Below are positions 23,921-35,862 of a stretch of DNA of 64,000 nt, piece by piece. Every line of letters starts with the position of its first letter. Position 1 is the first letter of the stretch. A program made the position numbers and the translations under genes. The notes beneath the pieces are model-generated. The model made no database searches, was not told where the DNA came from, and was given only the letters and a program-made list of their open reading frames with translations. The DNA comes from Diplodia intermedia. Its lineage: Eukaryota > Ascomycota > Dothideomycetes > Botryosphaeriales > Botryosphaeriaceae. The stretch lies in NCBI GenBank assembly GCA_021495925.1, contig JAKEKT010000059.1, positions 1 through 64,000 on the forward strand. The letters are read 5' to 3'.

Positions 23921-25492
23921 TTAGCCCCAGACCGAGGCCTGGACGCCGAGAGAGCTCTTCGAAGAGCCCCAAACGCCGCTGTTGCTGCCCCAGCCGAGGC
24001 CGGCGACGGTCCCCTTGTCAGTGATGCTCGACGAGGGGTTGGACGAGGTGGACGCGGCGCGCTCGTTGCCCTGCTGGTCGCTGGCCGTGAAGCCAAAGCT
24101 CAACGGCGACGGGAGAGGCGTGGTCGAGCGCTTGTTGAGCGCCGGGTTCGCGGCCTGGCCTGCGGCCTGCGTCGGCCGAGTGCCGATCGGCGCAACGCCC
24201 GTAGATCCGCCCGACTTCATGCCGCCGCGAGGAGGAGAGCCGCCGGTGGGCGACGAGGTCGACGTCCTGCTCGACTGCTGGGCATTCTCGAACAGGCTGA
24301 AGGATGCGTTATGGTTCGACGAGGGCGACGAGGTGCTGTTGGCGCGAGAACGCTGGGCCCCGGCGTTCGCATCCTTGCCGTCACGGGCCGGCATCTGCAC
24401 AGCAGGATCGCCGCCGCTCTGCATGCTGAAGGGGTCGAAGGCGAGCGGCGAGGGTCCCCGGCCGGCGAGGCTCGTTGCGACCCGGGCGTCCTGGCTAGGC
24501 TGGCGGGGGGTGCCGTCGGCGTAAATGGTCGAGTTCTCGCCATACAGGGCACGGTGCTGGCGCGCGATGAGCTCACGGCGCTCGTCCTCACTCATGGCGT
24601 TTGGAGACATTGAACGGTCGGACTTGGCTCCCGAGATATCTGAAAGAACACCTGATGGGTTAACTACTTTCTCCTATTCTATTGTCCATTCTCAATCTCC
24701 TTACTCCGGTTGTATTGCTGCTCCTGGTGGTAGTTGCGTAGATCCCGTTCCCGCTGAGCAGCCATGCGCCGCTTCGCCTGCATCATTTGGTCGGTCTCGT
24801 TGGGACGCGGCGCAAAGCGCTGATTGGCGTAGTACCCCTGGAGGTTCTGGGCCGAATTCGAGCGAATGCCATCGTAGTCGCTTACCGAGTGGTGACGCTG
24901 GCTGCCGGCCATGCGCGGGTCTGGAGCAAGCAGTCAGTTCCGCCTGCGCGCAGCAACAGCAGCCCGGGGCAGCGCACTCTTACCGAACTCGCCACCGTAT
25001 GGGCGGCCGCCCATAGGTGGCATCGAGTCGCGGCGGGGGACGCCAGGCACAGGCGGCATGCCGGGCACGCCGCCAGCGCCGCCAAACATGGGCATCTTGC
25101 CGCTCTTGTAAAGATTCTCAATGGCACGCTCGACCTCTGCATGTCATCCGTCAGTCAACTGATCATTGGGAATTGGGCGGCAGCGAGGGAGCAGAGGCCG
25201 GTGCCATCTGCGCCATCGTCACTGCGATGACGACGATCCGGCGGCATCGATCGATCGAATGGCAGGGCAGGCGGCGGTTGCGCGGCGACGTACCTTCTAT
25301 TTGCGAGGCGAAGGCGGCGCCATCGTCGCGCTGGACGGTAGAGCTGGTGCCTGTGGTGGAGTTAGCATCCGTCCTGATGCTACGCGCAGCGGGATGATGG
25401 CGCTTACCAGAGCGCGAGGGCGGGGCGGGGCTCTCCCAGGACGGCTGGCGGCCAGCAGGCCAGGCCTGTTCGTTGGCGTAGTATGCGGACAT
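23921..25492 (-). CDS. Conserved fungal protein of unknown function, largely disordered
   Basis: Five exons (25492-25408, 25350-25294, 25136-24984, 24920-24705, 24639-23921) join in frame to 409 aa. The N-terminus (MSAYYANEQAW) and the middle (ASQIEEVERAIENLYKSGK; RRDSMPPMGGRPYGGEFDP; QMMQAKRRMAAQRERDLRNY) have the look of short conserved blocks; the basic helix near residues 145-165 is predicted amphipathic. After intron 4 comes MSEDERRELIARQHRALYG, then about 200 residues rich in Ser, Gly, Pro and Asn with FG/WG pairs, ending SVWG. I recognise this block order from uncharacterised Pezizomycotina proteins but cannot attach a function. The small exon and five-exon structure argue for a real, conserved gene. 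Confidence 0.75.
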
Positions 25493-28199
25493 GGTGGTGG
25501 CGTGTTAGGGGCGCGGAGCTTGGGCTCGTGGGAGGAATGGCGGGCTGGCTCTTCAGGGCAGGCAGGCAGCGAGGATTATTTTGGGGTCGGCAGGCCGGGT
25601 AAGCAGAGTGCTGATGACAGACTCGAGGATTAGCTGAGCACTGGGAGGGCGGTGGTGTGCCTCGGGCGCTATGTACAGGCGTGGTGTTGGGGGAGGGCGC
25701 ACGGGGGAAAGTGGGTGCTCTGGCAAAAAGATTTCGTGGGAGGGCGCGCGGCGTCCGGGGCGCGGCTCACGCTCAGCACACAGACACACACACACGCACC
25801 TGTGCTCGGGGATGCGCTCGCAGCGGCGGAGGCTAAAGGAGTGACGGTTCTGCTCTGCGCACCGTCCGGGGAGGGAGCGTGGTCGGATGGGGGGATCGCG
25901 TTGACGCTGTTACGGAGGGTCCAGCGGGTGTTGAGTGCGCGGCGTGCAGCGCAGGACTCAGGAGGAGTACTAATTAATGCCCGTGATGGGTCCGCGCTAG
26001 GCGACGCTGCTCATTTCCGACAGCCCTGAGCGCAGTGCCGGGCAGCAGAGGGCGATGCCGCACTTTTCTACACGCCGTGCCAGAGAGCGCGGCGGCTGGC
26101 TCGCCTTGCTGGGCCGAGTCGCGCTGCGGATGCGCGCAAAAACTCTGCCCATGCATGACGTCTCCCCACGGCTGGTCGCTGCCGTGGGCCAACGGCGCGG
26201 CAAGCGAGCGACTGCACTGGCGCCAGCCGCGGGCGCCCCGGGGCTCCTCCTCAGGTCAGGTCAGCACCGACGAGCACCGACTCCCGCGGCTGCACCAGCT
26301 CTCTGCAGGAGCAAAACTGCCAACCACATGCGTTTCCCCGCTGCGCATCCTGAGCCTCCAGCCCGCACGGTGCGACTGCCCGCGCCCGGCCCGCGTCGAC
26401 GCTGCCTTTTTGCTGTCAGCGCGCGCTCGACTGCAGCCCCGTCACACGCGCCGGCCGGAGGCACGGTGGCTTGACAGTGACAGCATCGATCATCGTCGCC
26501 ATCACAAAGGCGCGCGCTGCCCCGCCTGTCACGCTGCCCAACCGCAGCCAAGTGTCGCCGTGACGGCATTGGGCAGGGAGCAACACCTGCATTCCTTGCG
26601 CCGAGTGCGCCTCGCTCGGTGCATGACCTCCAAATTCTCGCGCTCCAGGAGATCGTGCGGGTGCGCTCGATCATGAGCCCTAAATCCTGCCCGGATCTAC
26701 CCTTGAACGGAACGGCTTGCATGCTCTAGCACCAAAGCATCTAGCTGCCGCGGCCAGAGGGTGTTTGGCATCCTCGTGGCTTCCGTGCGTCCTCCCGACT
26801 AGCCCTCCACAAGCCGGCTGCTGGCCATGACGAGAGACCCTGCGTCTGATATAGAGACGCTCTGCGCTGAAGCGCCTCGGGTGCCGAGTCAGACATTCGA
26901 TCGTCGAGCCGTCGCCGTGTCCCCGTTTCAGACCAGCAGCAGAGTCCAGACGCCGGGCTAAAGACATGGCTTCCGTCCATCAACCCTCCTTTGCTTTCTT
27001 GTCTGCGCCGCATGTCTCAAGCACATGCGACTTTCTTTTCTTCATCTCCCCGTCTCTAGCCATCCTGCTGTTTTCAGGCTAAAGTCTCGTGCGCAGCCCT
27101 CCCTTTCCCTTTCAACCCGTACCCAGGCTCTCGTTTATGCCCTGGTTCCCTGGTCATACGCTGCAACGGCCCGGCTGCGCCGTTTGGCTTCGGGAACGTC
27201 ATCTGTGTCTCACCCCCCTCGAAAGCACGTGTCTCGCTTTCCAGCCAGAACCTAGGCACCGGACCGCTCCTAGCTTGGTAGATCGCATCACCAATTGACC
27301 CTCCAAACCTTTATCTACTCACATGTCGCTTCCATGGGACACCACGGTTGCTCAAGGAAGCTCGGTTTGCTTCCTGACCTGGCAAACGTCATCCTCGCCC
27401 GTCGGCCCTCACAGAAAACCAGTCCAGCATGGAAAGTAGGCATCTCGATCGGAAGCAGGCCCTTGCATACCGAGAAAATTTCCACTGGCATGGGATCGTG
27501 CCGCGCGCTTGCTGCTGCAAAGATATGAGGGCGGCGAAGGCGGCGCAGGCGGCGCAGGCGGCACATGAGGCGTAGGTACCTGGATCATTCTGATCACTCA
27601 CACACGCAGCATGATTTAAGCTTACTGGCGACTTCGGGGTCTTAACGGTCTCAGATCCAGCAGCTTCTTTTCTTTTTCATCTCTCTATTATTCCGTCTGA
27701 GTTGACTTGCTCCCTGGACTCCCGTCTGTGCGACCAAGCTGGGACTTGCCCTACTTTGAGCAAACTTTAACGTCACATGTGATTTTCAATACTCAGAAAC
27801 AGGATCTGGAAAGCCTCTTGGATAAGACGCTTGAAAGAAAGGTTTACCTGCTCCTATGCCACGTCCTTCGACCCCTGCTATGGTAACAATATATTGAAGA
27901 CGGCTGACGCAGAAATATATTGGAACAGGGGCTGTCGAAACGTCTTTGGATGTGCGGCTCTCTTTCAAGCGGTTTGAGGCGTCAAATTCGACTCAAACGC
28001 GTGATCTTTCCCAGCCCTTGGAGCTCAACACGTCCTAGCTGGTCACGCAGATCAACTTTAATATCCGGATCGTCGTGATTTTCACCTGGGTATCTCCAAC
28101 TTCCTACGTTTTCGACCACCGCCAACTTCAACACTCAACGCAACCCTCCTTCCCACAACAACAGCGCTCACTTTTACCTTGAAGAACCACCCACCTACG
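25493..28199. other. Long divergent intergenic region
   Basis: About 2.7 kb between divergent starts. It is GC-rich up to about 26700 and less so later. The open frames (for example 26035-26676 plus) are alternatives of each other in several frames, rich in Arg/Ala/Pro, without domains, and look like products of GC-rich DNA. A short GGCGCA repeat is present at 27540-27566. I see no RNA gene. Confidence 0.55.
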
Positions 28200-29388
28200 A
28201 TGGCCTTCGTCAATCCCACCACCCCATGTCCAACCCGCACACCGACCTTCCTCACCCTCCCACTCGAGCTCCACCTCCTTATCGGCGCCCAACTCCCGTT
28301 CCCGGCCTACCTCTCCCTCCGGCTCACGCACCCGTATCTCTACCACGCGCTGGCCACATCTACCCAACCACCGCCACTGAGGGCGCTCGACAAGTGCGCA
28401 CGCGTCGCCGTTCTGACTTACCTCGCGCCTTACCTCTCACCGTCCACTTCCACCACCGAGAGGAGCGCCACAGACCGAGTCCCACCAAAGCAGCAACCGC
28501 CACAGCAACGCCAACAACGCTGCGCCCTCTGCGGCAACGTCTATCCCCTGCACCTTTTCAGAAGCGCCGCCAGCCCAGCATGTTCGATCCAGGATCTCGG
28601 CCCCGTTCACACCGCCACCGGCAGTCACGGTCGCCTTCATCATCACCCCTCATCCAGCAGCCGAGGTCGGACGCTTCTCGAACAGGCGGAAGGAGAGGCA
28701 GTATCAGCGGGAGCGGCAGGAACCGAGGGAGCACGCGTTGGCGGTGACGAAGCGGCGAAAGAAAGGAACCGCAGACTCAACGGCGACGCGCTAGCCGGGA
28801 AGCGGCGGGGCGAGCCGGGCTGGGACGTGGTCGAACTGCCCCAGCGGGTGTGTTGCTGGCATGTGGGACGATTGACAAGGGTAATCAAGGTCAAACAACA
28901 ACAGCAGCAGCGGCAGCAGCAGCGGGACGCGGAGATGGAAGATGTGGGCCATCACGACGCGAGGATGACGGTGCAGAAGGGCAGAAATGATCGAAACGAC
29001 AAGAATTGTAGGGCTGCAGAGGAGCCATGCACGAGCCCGTCATCGCTTGATGCGAGAACCGGGACGCTGCAGGCGTGGGTCAGCCGCGTGGAGCAGATGT
29101 GCACCCACTGTGGGGCGATTCAGGCCTGGAGGCCGTGCCGGTGCCGGTGCCAAGGCTGCGGGCTGAGAGCTGCCAGGACGTACACGCGATACGCGGAGCC
29201 GGGTTGGCGCTGCTCAGGCTATGTCTTCTGGCGAGACGACGGAGGCAGGCTGTGGGTGAGGGAGACGGTGGTGGTTGGTGGTTCGGACGGTATGATATCT
29301 CCCTTCTTGCAATGGACAAGCTAACTGACCAATTGCAGAGAAATTCCGCACAAATTCCTTCGTAGACGTTCCTGTGATCTTCGAGTAA
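28200..29388 (+). CDS. F-box-like protein with cysteine-rich C-terminus
   Basis: Two exons (28200-29289, 29339-29388) around a 49-nt intron with a CTAAC branch site give 379 aa. The start is the ATG at 28200; the frame upstream has no ATG. Residues about 15-55 (TFLTLPLELHLLIGAQL, then YLSLRLTHPYLY) fit a degenerate F-box. A CALCG pair follows at about residue 108, then a long low-complexity stretch with Gln runs, then LPQRVCCWHVGRLTRVI and a Cys cluster MCTHCGAIQ plus CRCRCQGCG that could bind zinc. Fungal F-box proteins with this CCWHVGRL-type block are common and mostly uncharacterised; the likely role is substrate choice for an SCF ubiquitin ligase. The substrate is unknown. Confidence 0.7.
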
Positions 29389-29593
29389 ATTAAGCATAAA
29401 TATGCGAAAAGACGAGGACCTACACCAACTTTAACCAATCTTTTGCATTTTCATTTTCAAACACTAATCATCGCTCATCTAATCATCATGTAAAAGGGAA
29501 AGAAAAAAAAAACCTAGGGGTATAGTCATCACCGTCCGAACACCTGACGCTGTTCCAACTCAGGCGCCAGCATGAATGCATTCCAGTGGCGCT

Positions 29594-30458
29594 TTATGCC
29601 ACCAGCACAACAGCAGCCTTCTTCTCGTCCAACAAGTACCTCTCCTCTTCGGCACTTCCGTCGTCCAGGCCAGCAGCACCAGCCTTCTCCTCCACATCGC
29701 GGCCGTCCTGGCCATCAGTGTTCAGCGACTTGGCGAACTCGCGCACCCTCAGGGCGACGCTCCACTGAGCGGCGCCGCTAGCCACAGCCAGGAACGCGGC
29801 GACCCCCATCAGCGTGTTCATGACGACGAAGCAGCGGTCCGGGCTGGTAGCGCGCTTGGCATTGTGAGCGGCCGACGGAAGGCTAGGGCTCGTTGGGGGC
29901 CGGAAAGGGTTGGGGAAGTCGGACGGCTCGCACAGGGTGCCGGGCAGGCTTGACAGGAAGGCGCAGAAAATGACACGCGGGACGGTCATGAGGATTGCGT
30001 CGAGCAGCACGTGGTTGGCAAAAATGTCAACGCACGTTTGGGATTGCTAAGCGGGCGCGCGGTCAGCGGGATTTGCCACTTCTCTCGGGGTTTTTTCGTC
30101 TGTGGTGCGGTTTTTGCGGTGGAGTTTGGGTGTTTTGGAAGAGGCTCCGTTCGCTCGGCCGAAGCAAGGGCCTCCTGGTGGTGACGTACCTTGATGGTGC
30201 CGGCCAGGCCCAGCAGGCACAGAACGGCGGCAACGCAGAAGTAGAGGATGAGGGATGCGCCGATGCCCGAGGGCAGCTCCTCGTAGAGGTATGCTATGCA
30301 GAACAGGAAGGTTGCATTGTAGACGAGCATAAAGGCGCTGAAAGCCAGAGTGATTTGGCTGTTTCAGGCAGCAAGCGAGTTAGCCCAGTCGGGGCAGCCG
30401 TCTCTGCGACGCCAGGCGAGCGTGACACGTACCGTCGTCCGGCGTCCTTGTGAGCCAT
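29594..30458 (-). CDS. Small four-TM membrane protein of unknown function
   Basis: Three exons (30458-30433, 30358-30190, 30046-29594) join in frame to 215 aa; the start is the ATG at 30458 in a good context. Four hydrophobic segments are visible: about residues 11-34, 43-64, 73-96 and 131-152, with a Pro/Ser-rich loop (FPNPFRPPTSPSLPS) before the last. The C-terminus is hydrophilic and acidic (EEERYLLDEKK). No catalytic or transport signature is seen. It lies convergent with the F-box gene, with 205 bp between stop codons. Confidence 0.7.
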
Positions 30459-33400
30459 GGTGGGCGGTGGTGGGTTGGGCGTGTCAGCGGCAGGGCTGGT
30501 ATGGGCGGAGCTGCTGGATGCGGAAGCGCAGGGTTGCGGCGTGGCTCGGGCCCCTCCTCGCGCGGGCTGGAGGGAGAGAGGATTGTAGGGCCGGGGGAGA
30601 TTGCGGATAGGATGCTGGAGGAGGGGAGAGGGGAGCGGTTAGTACAAGTAGTGGGCGACAAGAAGGGCGGAGGTGCCTGGTGTGAGCTCATCGTGATCCA
30701 TCATTCATTCCTAATGCACCCAGGCTCGCTCGCACAGACCCGGCGCTCCCGCAGCGCCGCCGCCGCCCTGCCTGCTCCATCAACGCGTCCGCCCCGCCCG
30801 CGGCGCCCGAAGCGGCGCGAAAAAACGAAGAAAAAGAGTCGCACGTCGCACGCGGTCCCTCGCCTGCCTCTATCCGCGACAGATCTCCGCCTTGCTTCCC
30901 GCCGCCAGCTGCCAGCGGCCGGACGCACGCACACGGGCCCCGTCCCTCGGGTCCGCGTCGGCGAGCAGCGCTGAGACCGCATCGGGGAGCAATCATGCTC
31001 GACCCCCGCAGCAATGCCTGCGCTCCCGCCCGAAGCCGGCCGCCTGTTTCGACGGTTCTTCACGGGTTTCATGTGCTGCTGCCCCTTCCCGCCGGTACTG
31101 CTGAACCAAGAAGGCGACATAGCAGCGCCGTTGGACTCCTAGCGCGCGCGCCGGGCATGTGCAAGATGCCAGGCCAGCCACCAACACAGTGCTGTCTGTC
31201 CATGACCTCATTGCAGCTGGCCGGCCAGCTCGTAGTGTGCAGTCGGGCGGCCAGCGCCAGAGGGGCTCCCGTGCGCCGGTCGCGTCAGCGCACGTCCTGC
31301 TGCCGTCGAGCCGCGAGCGTCCGCTCCGATTTTCCCAGACCTCATCGCATCCACATCGAGACCTGTGGCTCGCTCCGGCTCGGATCTTCCCAACTCCCCT
31401 CCAGCGCCGTCCGTTTTCACCGACTGATCATGCAGGTCCCTTCCTCACGCGCCCGAGAGATCGTGATCCCCGGCTGCTCCGTGGCGTGTTTGCTGGTGCG
31501 CCCGTCTCCAGTCCCCCCTCATTCTCGTTTCCGCCATTGTGTCCGTCCCGCAGTCGGCTTGTGTTGTATAACGCACCACCATGTCCTTTGTCCGCCCGCA
31601 CATCGATAACTAGGGCGTCGCATACCGCAAACTCCGCGTCGCTAAACTCCGTAACGCCGACAGAATAGGCACCACAGCATGTAGTGGGGACCCTTACCAA
31701 GCCTGCCTAGCCGTGCCTGCTTCTGCTTACCCAAACATCGTCGGGCACGAATCACAAAACTCGTGCTTCGCATTCTCGGCTCTCGGGAGCGCGCCATCGC
31801 CGGGCGCGTGTCGCGCGGCCTCCACCCCTGCACCTTCCGCTCCCCGTGATTGCGAGCAGGACAAGGCCCCCATCTTTTGCCCACTCTGTGATCGACGACA
31901 AACCACGCGATTTGCGGTGACGCCCGTCTAGACCCCCCCGCCCGTCACCACATCCAACGCCAAGGCCGGTTAGCCGGTGGCCGTGCAACCTGCCCGACTC
32001 GGGGCGGGAGGAGGCGTCGTCACCTACTGTTTCGTCGAAATACATACCGCCTCGTTCGCTGCCCGGTGTTGTGTGGTGTGTGTGTGTGTGTGGCTGCCGC
32101 TCATCCATGCCCCCATGCATGTCTCGCAGCAATTGTAATCGTCAGCAAAAGCCATGCGGAAATCGTCCATGCTCGTTGCGATTCCCGACCGACCTTCTCG
32201 ATCCCCATCTCTCTGCCAGCGGCGAACGGGGGGCCCCACACTTACCGTGACGGATGCAGTTGACCGGTTCTACTTACCCCCTACCCTCCATGCGTTTACA
32301 ATCAATCACCCCTTATCTCGATCCCCGGTTCCAGAGCTGAATAACGCTTTGGCTTCACGCTGGTCATCGCCGGCAGTGGGGAAAAAAAAAAGCAAAATTC
32401 TGGCCACGGCGTGCGTGTGTGTTGTCCTCACATGCTACAATATTGTACTACTGCGGTGGAGAAGAAAAGGAGCCGGCGCGTGGAAGAAAACTTGATTTAG
32501 AGTTGATGATATCGCAGGGCCGATCGCAGACCCGCCTTTGTACCACGGTCTAGAACTCTTGCTGCAAATCGACGCTCTGCGGTGGAGAAAAGAAATTCTT
32601 CCTAGCGCTTACATGTGAGCTGTGCATCCTGCCTCCATAGACCTTGCGCTGTTTGCCGTGTGCGGTGGGAGAGCGAGGTCGTTGCTGAGGCTGATGTGTC
32701 TGTCCCCAGCACGCAAACGTTCACGGGGCCGAGAGGAGGAACAAAAACAAAGTTTTCGCGCATACTGTGCAAGGCGACCAACGCAACCATCGACTAGCTC
32801 CATCCATGCAACAGGCAGACCAAGCTTCGGTCACAAGGTCACTACCGCGCGTCAATTGGGTTCAGGGTCCAAAGTCTACTTTCAAGCCCTATCCGACGCA
32901 CCCCGGCTCGCCGATGCAATCCCCGCACCAAAGTAGATCATCTGCGTTCAATAAACATCATGCCATCTCGCTTTTCGCAGGGTACATGAGTAGCATGCAT
33001 GTCCAAAATGCTCTTTAGATTATTGCTACCTACAGGCTGCTCAATAGTGCTTGCGAGCTAACCCATCTATGCTTGGGGTTGACGCGCTCTTAATTATAAT
33101 CATTTGGCCGTAGAAGTGCACCTAGGTAGTGGCTTTTCATCAAATGCGTAGCATGCTGTTGCAAGAGAAAAGAACACCACTGAGGAAGAGCGATAATTCT
33201 GCAAGCAATGCCATGATTTCCGGTCGCCAAGTGGTGATGGTTGGTGTGTAATATGCTTGGTCTATTTGTGCTGAATGATAGGTAGGCCGGTTGTTGGTGG
33301 ACGGTCCACATTAGCCACGCATTTTGGCCCATGATGCAAATGTCTGTCTCGTCAGACAATCAACATGGCCAGTGGAGAGAGTTTCCCCCTAGCGGATCGA

Positions 33401-33560
33401 TGCGCAACTTGCCGGTGCGGTCTCGGCCCATACTCTCGCAGCACCCCTCTACTTCATCCTCCGAGAAACATCCGACGACGCCCTCCGACGGAATTCCAGA
33501 CGCTCTGGAATATTCTCAGGGCGTTTCATTATTGGTATTGGGACCAGGTTCCCTTCCCTT
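30459..33560. other. Long intergenic region with a TG microsatellite
   Basis: About 3.1 kb without a supported gene. Overlapping open frames at 30995-31609 and 31159-31668 are Arg/Pro/Ser-rich and lack domains. A (TG)n microsatellite lies at about 32069-32091. The right half is less GC-rich. I see no RNA gene or transposon ORF. Confidence 0.55.
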
Positions 33561-34409
33561 TCACCTTGTCTTGGTGTTTTGGGCCTTCTTGTTCTTCTGC
33601 CATGGCGCAGTCTGGGTTTTCTTGATCACGCTCTCTCTGACTCCCCGCTTCTTGCTAGTCTTCGAACTTTGGCTTTCATGCGCGGCTGGCCAGCTGCAAT
33701 CTCTGTTGCCCTTCTCGCACGCGGCGCAGGTAGGGTGCCGCCCGTCGCACTTTATCTTCCGGGAATAGCAGCTGAAACAGCGATTTCTCCCATCCCGATC
33801 ACGCTTCTTCTTATCTGGGGCCGAAGCTGAAGCCGATGATGGGCTTGTAGCTGGAGGCGGTGCTGGTGCAGTGTGCGAGCTAGAAGCTGAAACTTTTGGC
33901 GCTGGTTTCGCTGCGGCTTGCGTCTTGGTCTTCATTTTCCTTGGCTTGGATGACGATGCGGAGGAGCCTGGGATGGTGCCTTCAATGGCCCCTGTAGCTG
34001 GAAGATGTGACGCGTGTTGATCGTGCAAGTTGGACGCTGGGACTGTTTGTACTGGTGGCGCTGAGACCTGCGTTTTGGCCTTCTTCTTGCTCGGCTTGGA
34101 TGATGATGTTGCGTGGCTCGGATTGGCGCCGTTGATGCCCCCGTTCAGATCTACAGTGATGGCGTTAACCAACGTTTCAAGACCGCGTGTATCCTGAGAG
34201 GAGGAAGGACCGCTGGATGCTGCATTCAAATTTTGCGAAGACTTCTTCGGGCGTGCTCGTTTCTTCTTTGACGGACCGCCACTGGCTGCATCGACCTGGG
34301 GTGTCGAGGACGATGCGGTTTGAACGATTCCAGATGGTGTCTCCCAAAAAGCATACCCAGGCATGGGCTGGTTCTGCATTGGTGGTTGCGCAGCACTATT
34401 CTCAAGCAT
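33561..34409 (-). CDS. Protein with C-terminal Zn2Cys6 cluster (possible last exon of the neighbouring gene)
   Basis: An open frame of 282 aa from the ATG at 34409. Most of it is low-complexity Ser/Ala/Pro/Lys with three related lysine-rich blocks (GPSKKKRARPKK at 46-57; SSSKPSKKKAKTQ at 102-114; SSSKPRKMKTKTQ at 152-164), the first AT-hook-like. At 211-238 is a perfect fungal binuclear cluster, Cys211-x2-Cys214-x6-Cys221-x6-Cys228-x2-Cys231-x6-Cys238, followed by a basic tail. The cluster is at the C-terminal end, unlike most Gal4-type factors. The gene upstream ends 142 bp before this ATG; a 205-nt intron 34605-34401 (AAA|GTGAAC to GAG) would fuse the two in frame. A nuclear DNA-binding role is inferred. 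Confidence 0.65.
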   Translation of the reverse strand: MLENSAAQPPMQNQPMPGYAFWETPSGIVQTASSSTPQVDAASGGPSKKKRARPKKSSQNLNAASSGPSSSQDTRGLETLVNAITVDLNGGINGANPSHATSSSKPSKKKAKTQVSAPPVQTVPASNLHDQHASHLPATGAIEGTIPGSSASSSKPRKMKTKTQAAAKPAPKVSASSSHTAPAPPPATSPSSASASAPDKKKRDRDGRNRCFSCYSRKIKCDGRHPTCAACEKGNRDCSWPAAHESQSSKTSKKRGVRESVIKKTQTAPWQKNKKAQNTKTR

Positions 34410-34551
34410 CAGTCAATTGCCCCAGTCTTGCAATGATGCTTGCTATATGGCTAAGAATGAATTGTAAGAAGGGCAGTGAGAAAAAATCAACAGAAGACGG
34501 GAGATGATTGTGCGCAACGGCCGGGACGATAACCGAACTTGATATCACGGC

Positions 34552-35680
34552 CTACCTTGCGATGCTTTGTTGTTGTTGTTCTCCTTCACTCTGAGCTCTG
34601 TTCACTTTATCGAGCTCGAAGGCCGAGTCATGAATGGGCAGATGGTGATACCAGACATCGACGCAGAGGTTCTTGATCGAAAAGGTGACTCGGGCTCCGC
34701 CTTTACAATCGAAAGTATCCTTCGCATCTATGCCCAGCTCAGCATCGATACCAAATGTCACTGGCGCAAGACGTGGCCAGAGCCCTCATACCTGGTCCAA
34801 TTTCATCCTCCCTAGCTCGTTTGTTCGCCACTCTATCTTTATTCTGCAGTGAGTCCCGACATACGTACCAGAATCTGTAGCCATCTGACTTGGCCGTATC
34901 CACGGCACGCCTCTCGGCATATCGGAAGCCGTCCGCTGCGCCGACTGTGCCGATGATTGTCTTGGCGACGATGCGTTGATACTTCAGTTTCTCTTTCGAG
35001 TCGCAGAAATTCGACAATGCGGCCGCGATGCTGTAGCCGGGACACGGATCAGGATCAATCGGGGCATTGGTCGCTTTGTTCAACGACAACGGCGGGTTTT
35101 CTGGAGACGAGGATGATGATGCGATCCGCACCTTCGGGAACTCGAGCCCGGCGTTCAGCGTGAACTGCAGCCTGCAGTGGGCCTCCTCAGGAATGAGGCT
35201 CTGTGAATGCGTCTGGACCTCATACTGCACAGCGGCCAGCAGGTCGTCGAGATTTCCGCACTGGTAGGCCATTTCGGGTCGGGGGCCGCGTTGCCATCCC
35301 GCGGCCTTAGTGCTGCGCTTCTTGGTAGTGGTTGCAGCGGCGGCGTCACCGCCCGTCTCTTCTATCGACGGGACGATATCGCTCATCTTGGTGGTGGTAT
35401 CATCACGGTTCGTAGGTGAAATGCAAGTTGCTTCAGAATCGGGCGATCGACGCCGACTGCTGTTTAAGCTTGGCGAGGGGCAAGCTGTCGTCGCGGCAGG
35501 TACGACCAGGCGCGCTGCGGGGCTTGGCGCTGGACAAATGTTTTTCCACTGCCTATCCTTAGTTCCATCCATGTTGATAACGGGAGTGACAATATCGTCA
35601 TTAAGGCTCTGGTCATTTTCTTGTAAGTTTTCGTGTAAATCTAAGGCGCCGAAGCCTATTTTCTTTGACGGTATTATCAT
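34552..35680 (-). CDS. Fungal conserved-domain protein (GYRF-W block), unknown function
   Basis: Exons 35680-34792 and 34727-34552 join in frame across a 64-nt intron (GTATGA...TAG). The start is uncertain: ATGs at 35680, 35572 or further in (MSDIVPSIEE) are possible. The C-terminal half is the conserved part: SDGYRFWYVCRDSLQNKDR, a basic hinge, DTFDCKGGARVTFSIK, then WYHHLPIHDSAFELDK. This block order recurs in filamentous-fungal proteins that often also carry a Zn2Cys6 cluster or basic regions, which is why I suspect a fusion with the gene just downstream. If the 34605 donor is used, the last residues (VNRAQSEGEQ...) are intronic. The N-terminal 140 residues are low complexity. Confidence 0.6.
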
Positions 35681-35862
35681 TGGTGGCAATGCGCGCGGTG
35701 ATCACATGTATTTTTCTCCAAGGGAAGAAAATTCAATTCTTGAGCATACTTACATTTGACACGTATAGTGGAGGCAAAAAGAAAATCGCAACCTATGAAT
35801 CGCTGGAGATACTTAACACCAGCCTTCTATCGTCTTTAGAAGTATGGGGGAATAGACATCTT

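Noticed and set aside
26035..26676. 213-aa open frame in the GC-rich spacer
   Set aside because: Several overlapping frames on both strands are open at once, composition is Arg/Ala/Pro-driven, and no domain or splice structure appears.
30995..31668. Open frames of 204 and 169 aa on the plus strand
   Set aside because: They overlap in different frames, have Arg/Ser/Pro-rich sequence and no conserved motif; GC-rich DNA has few stops by chance.
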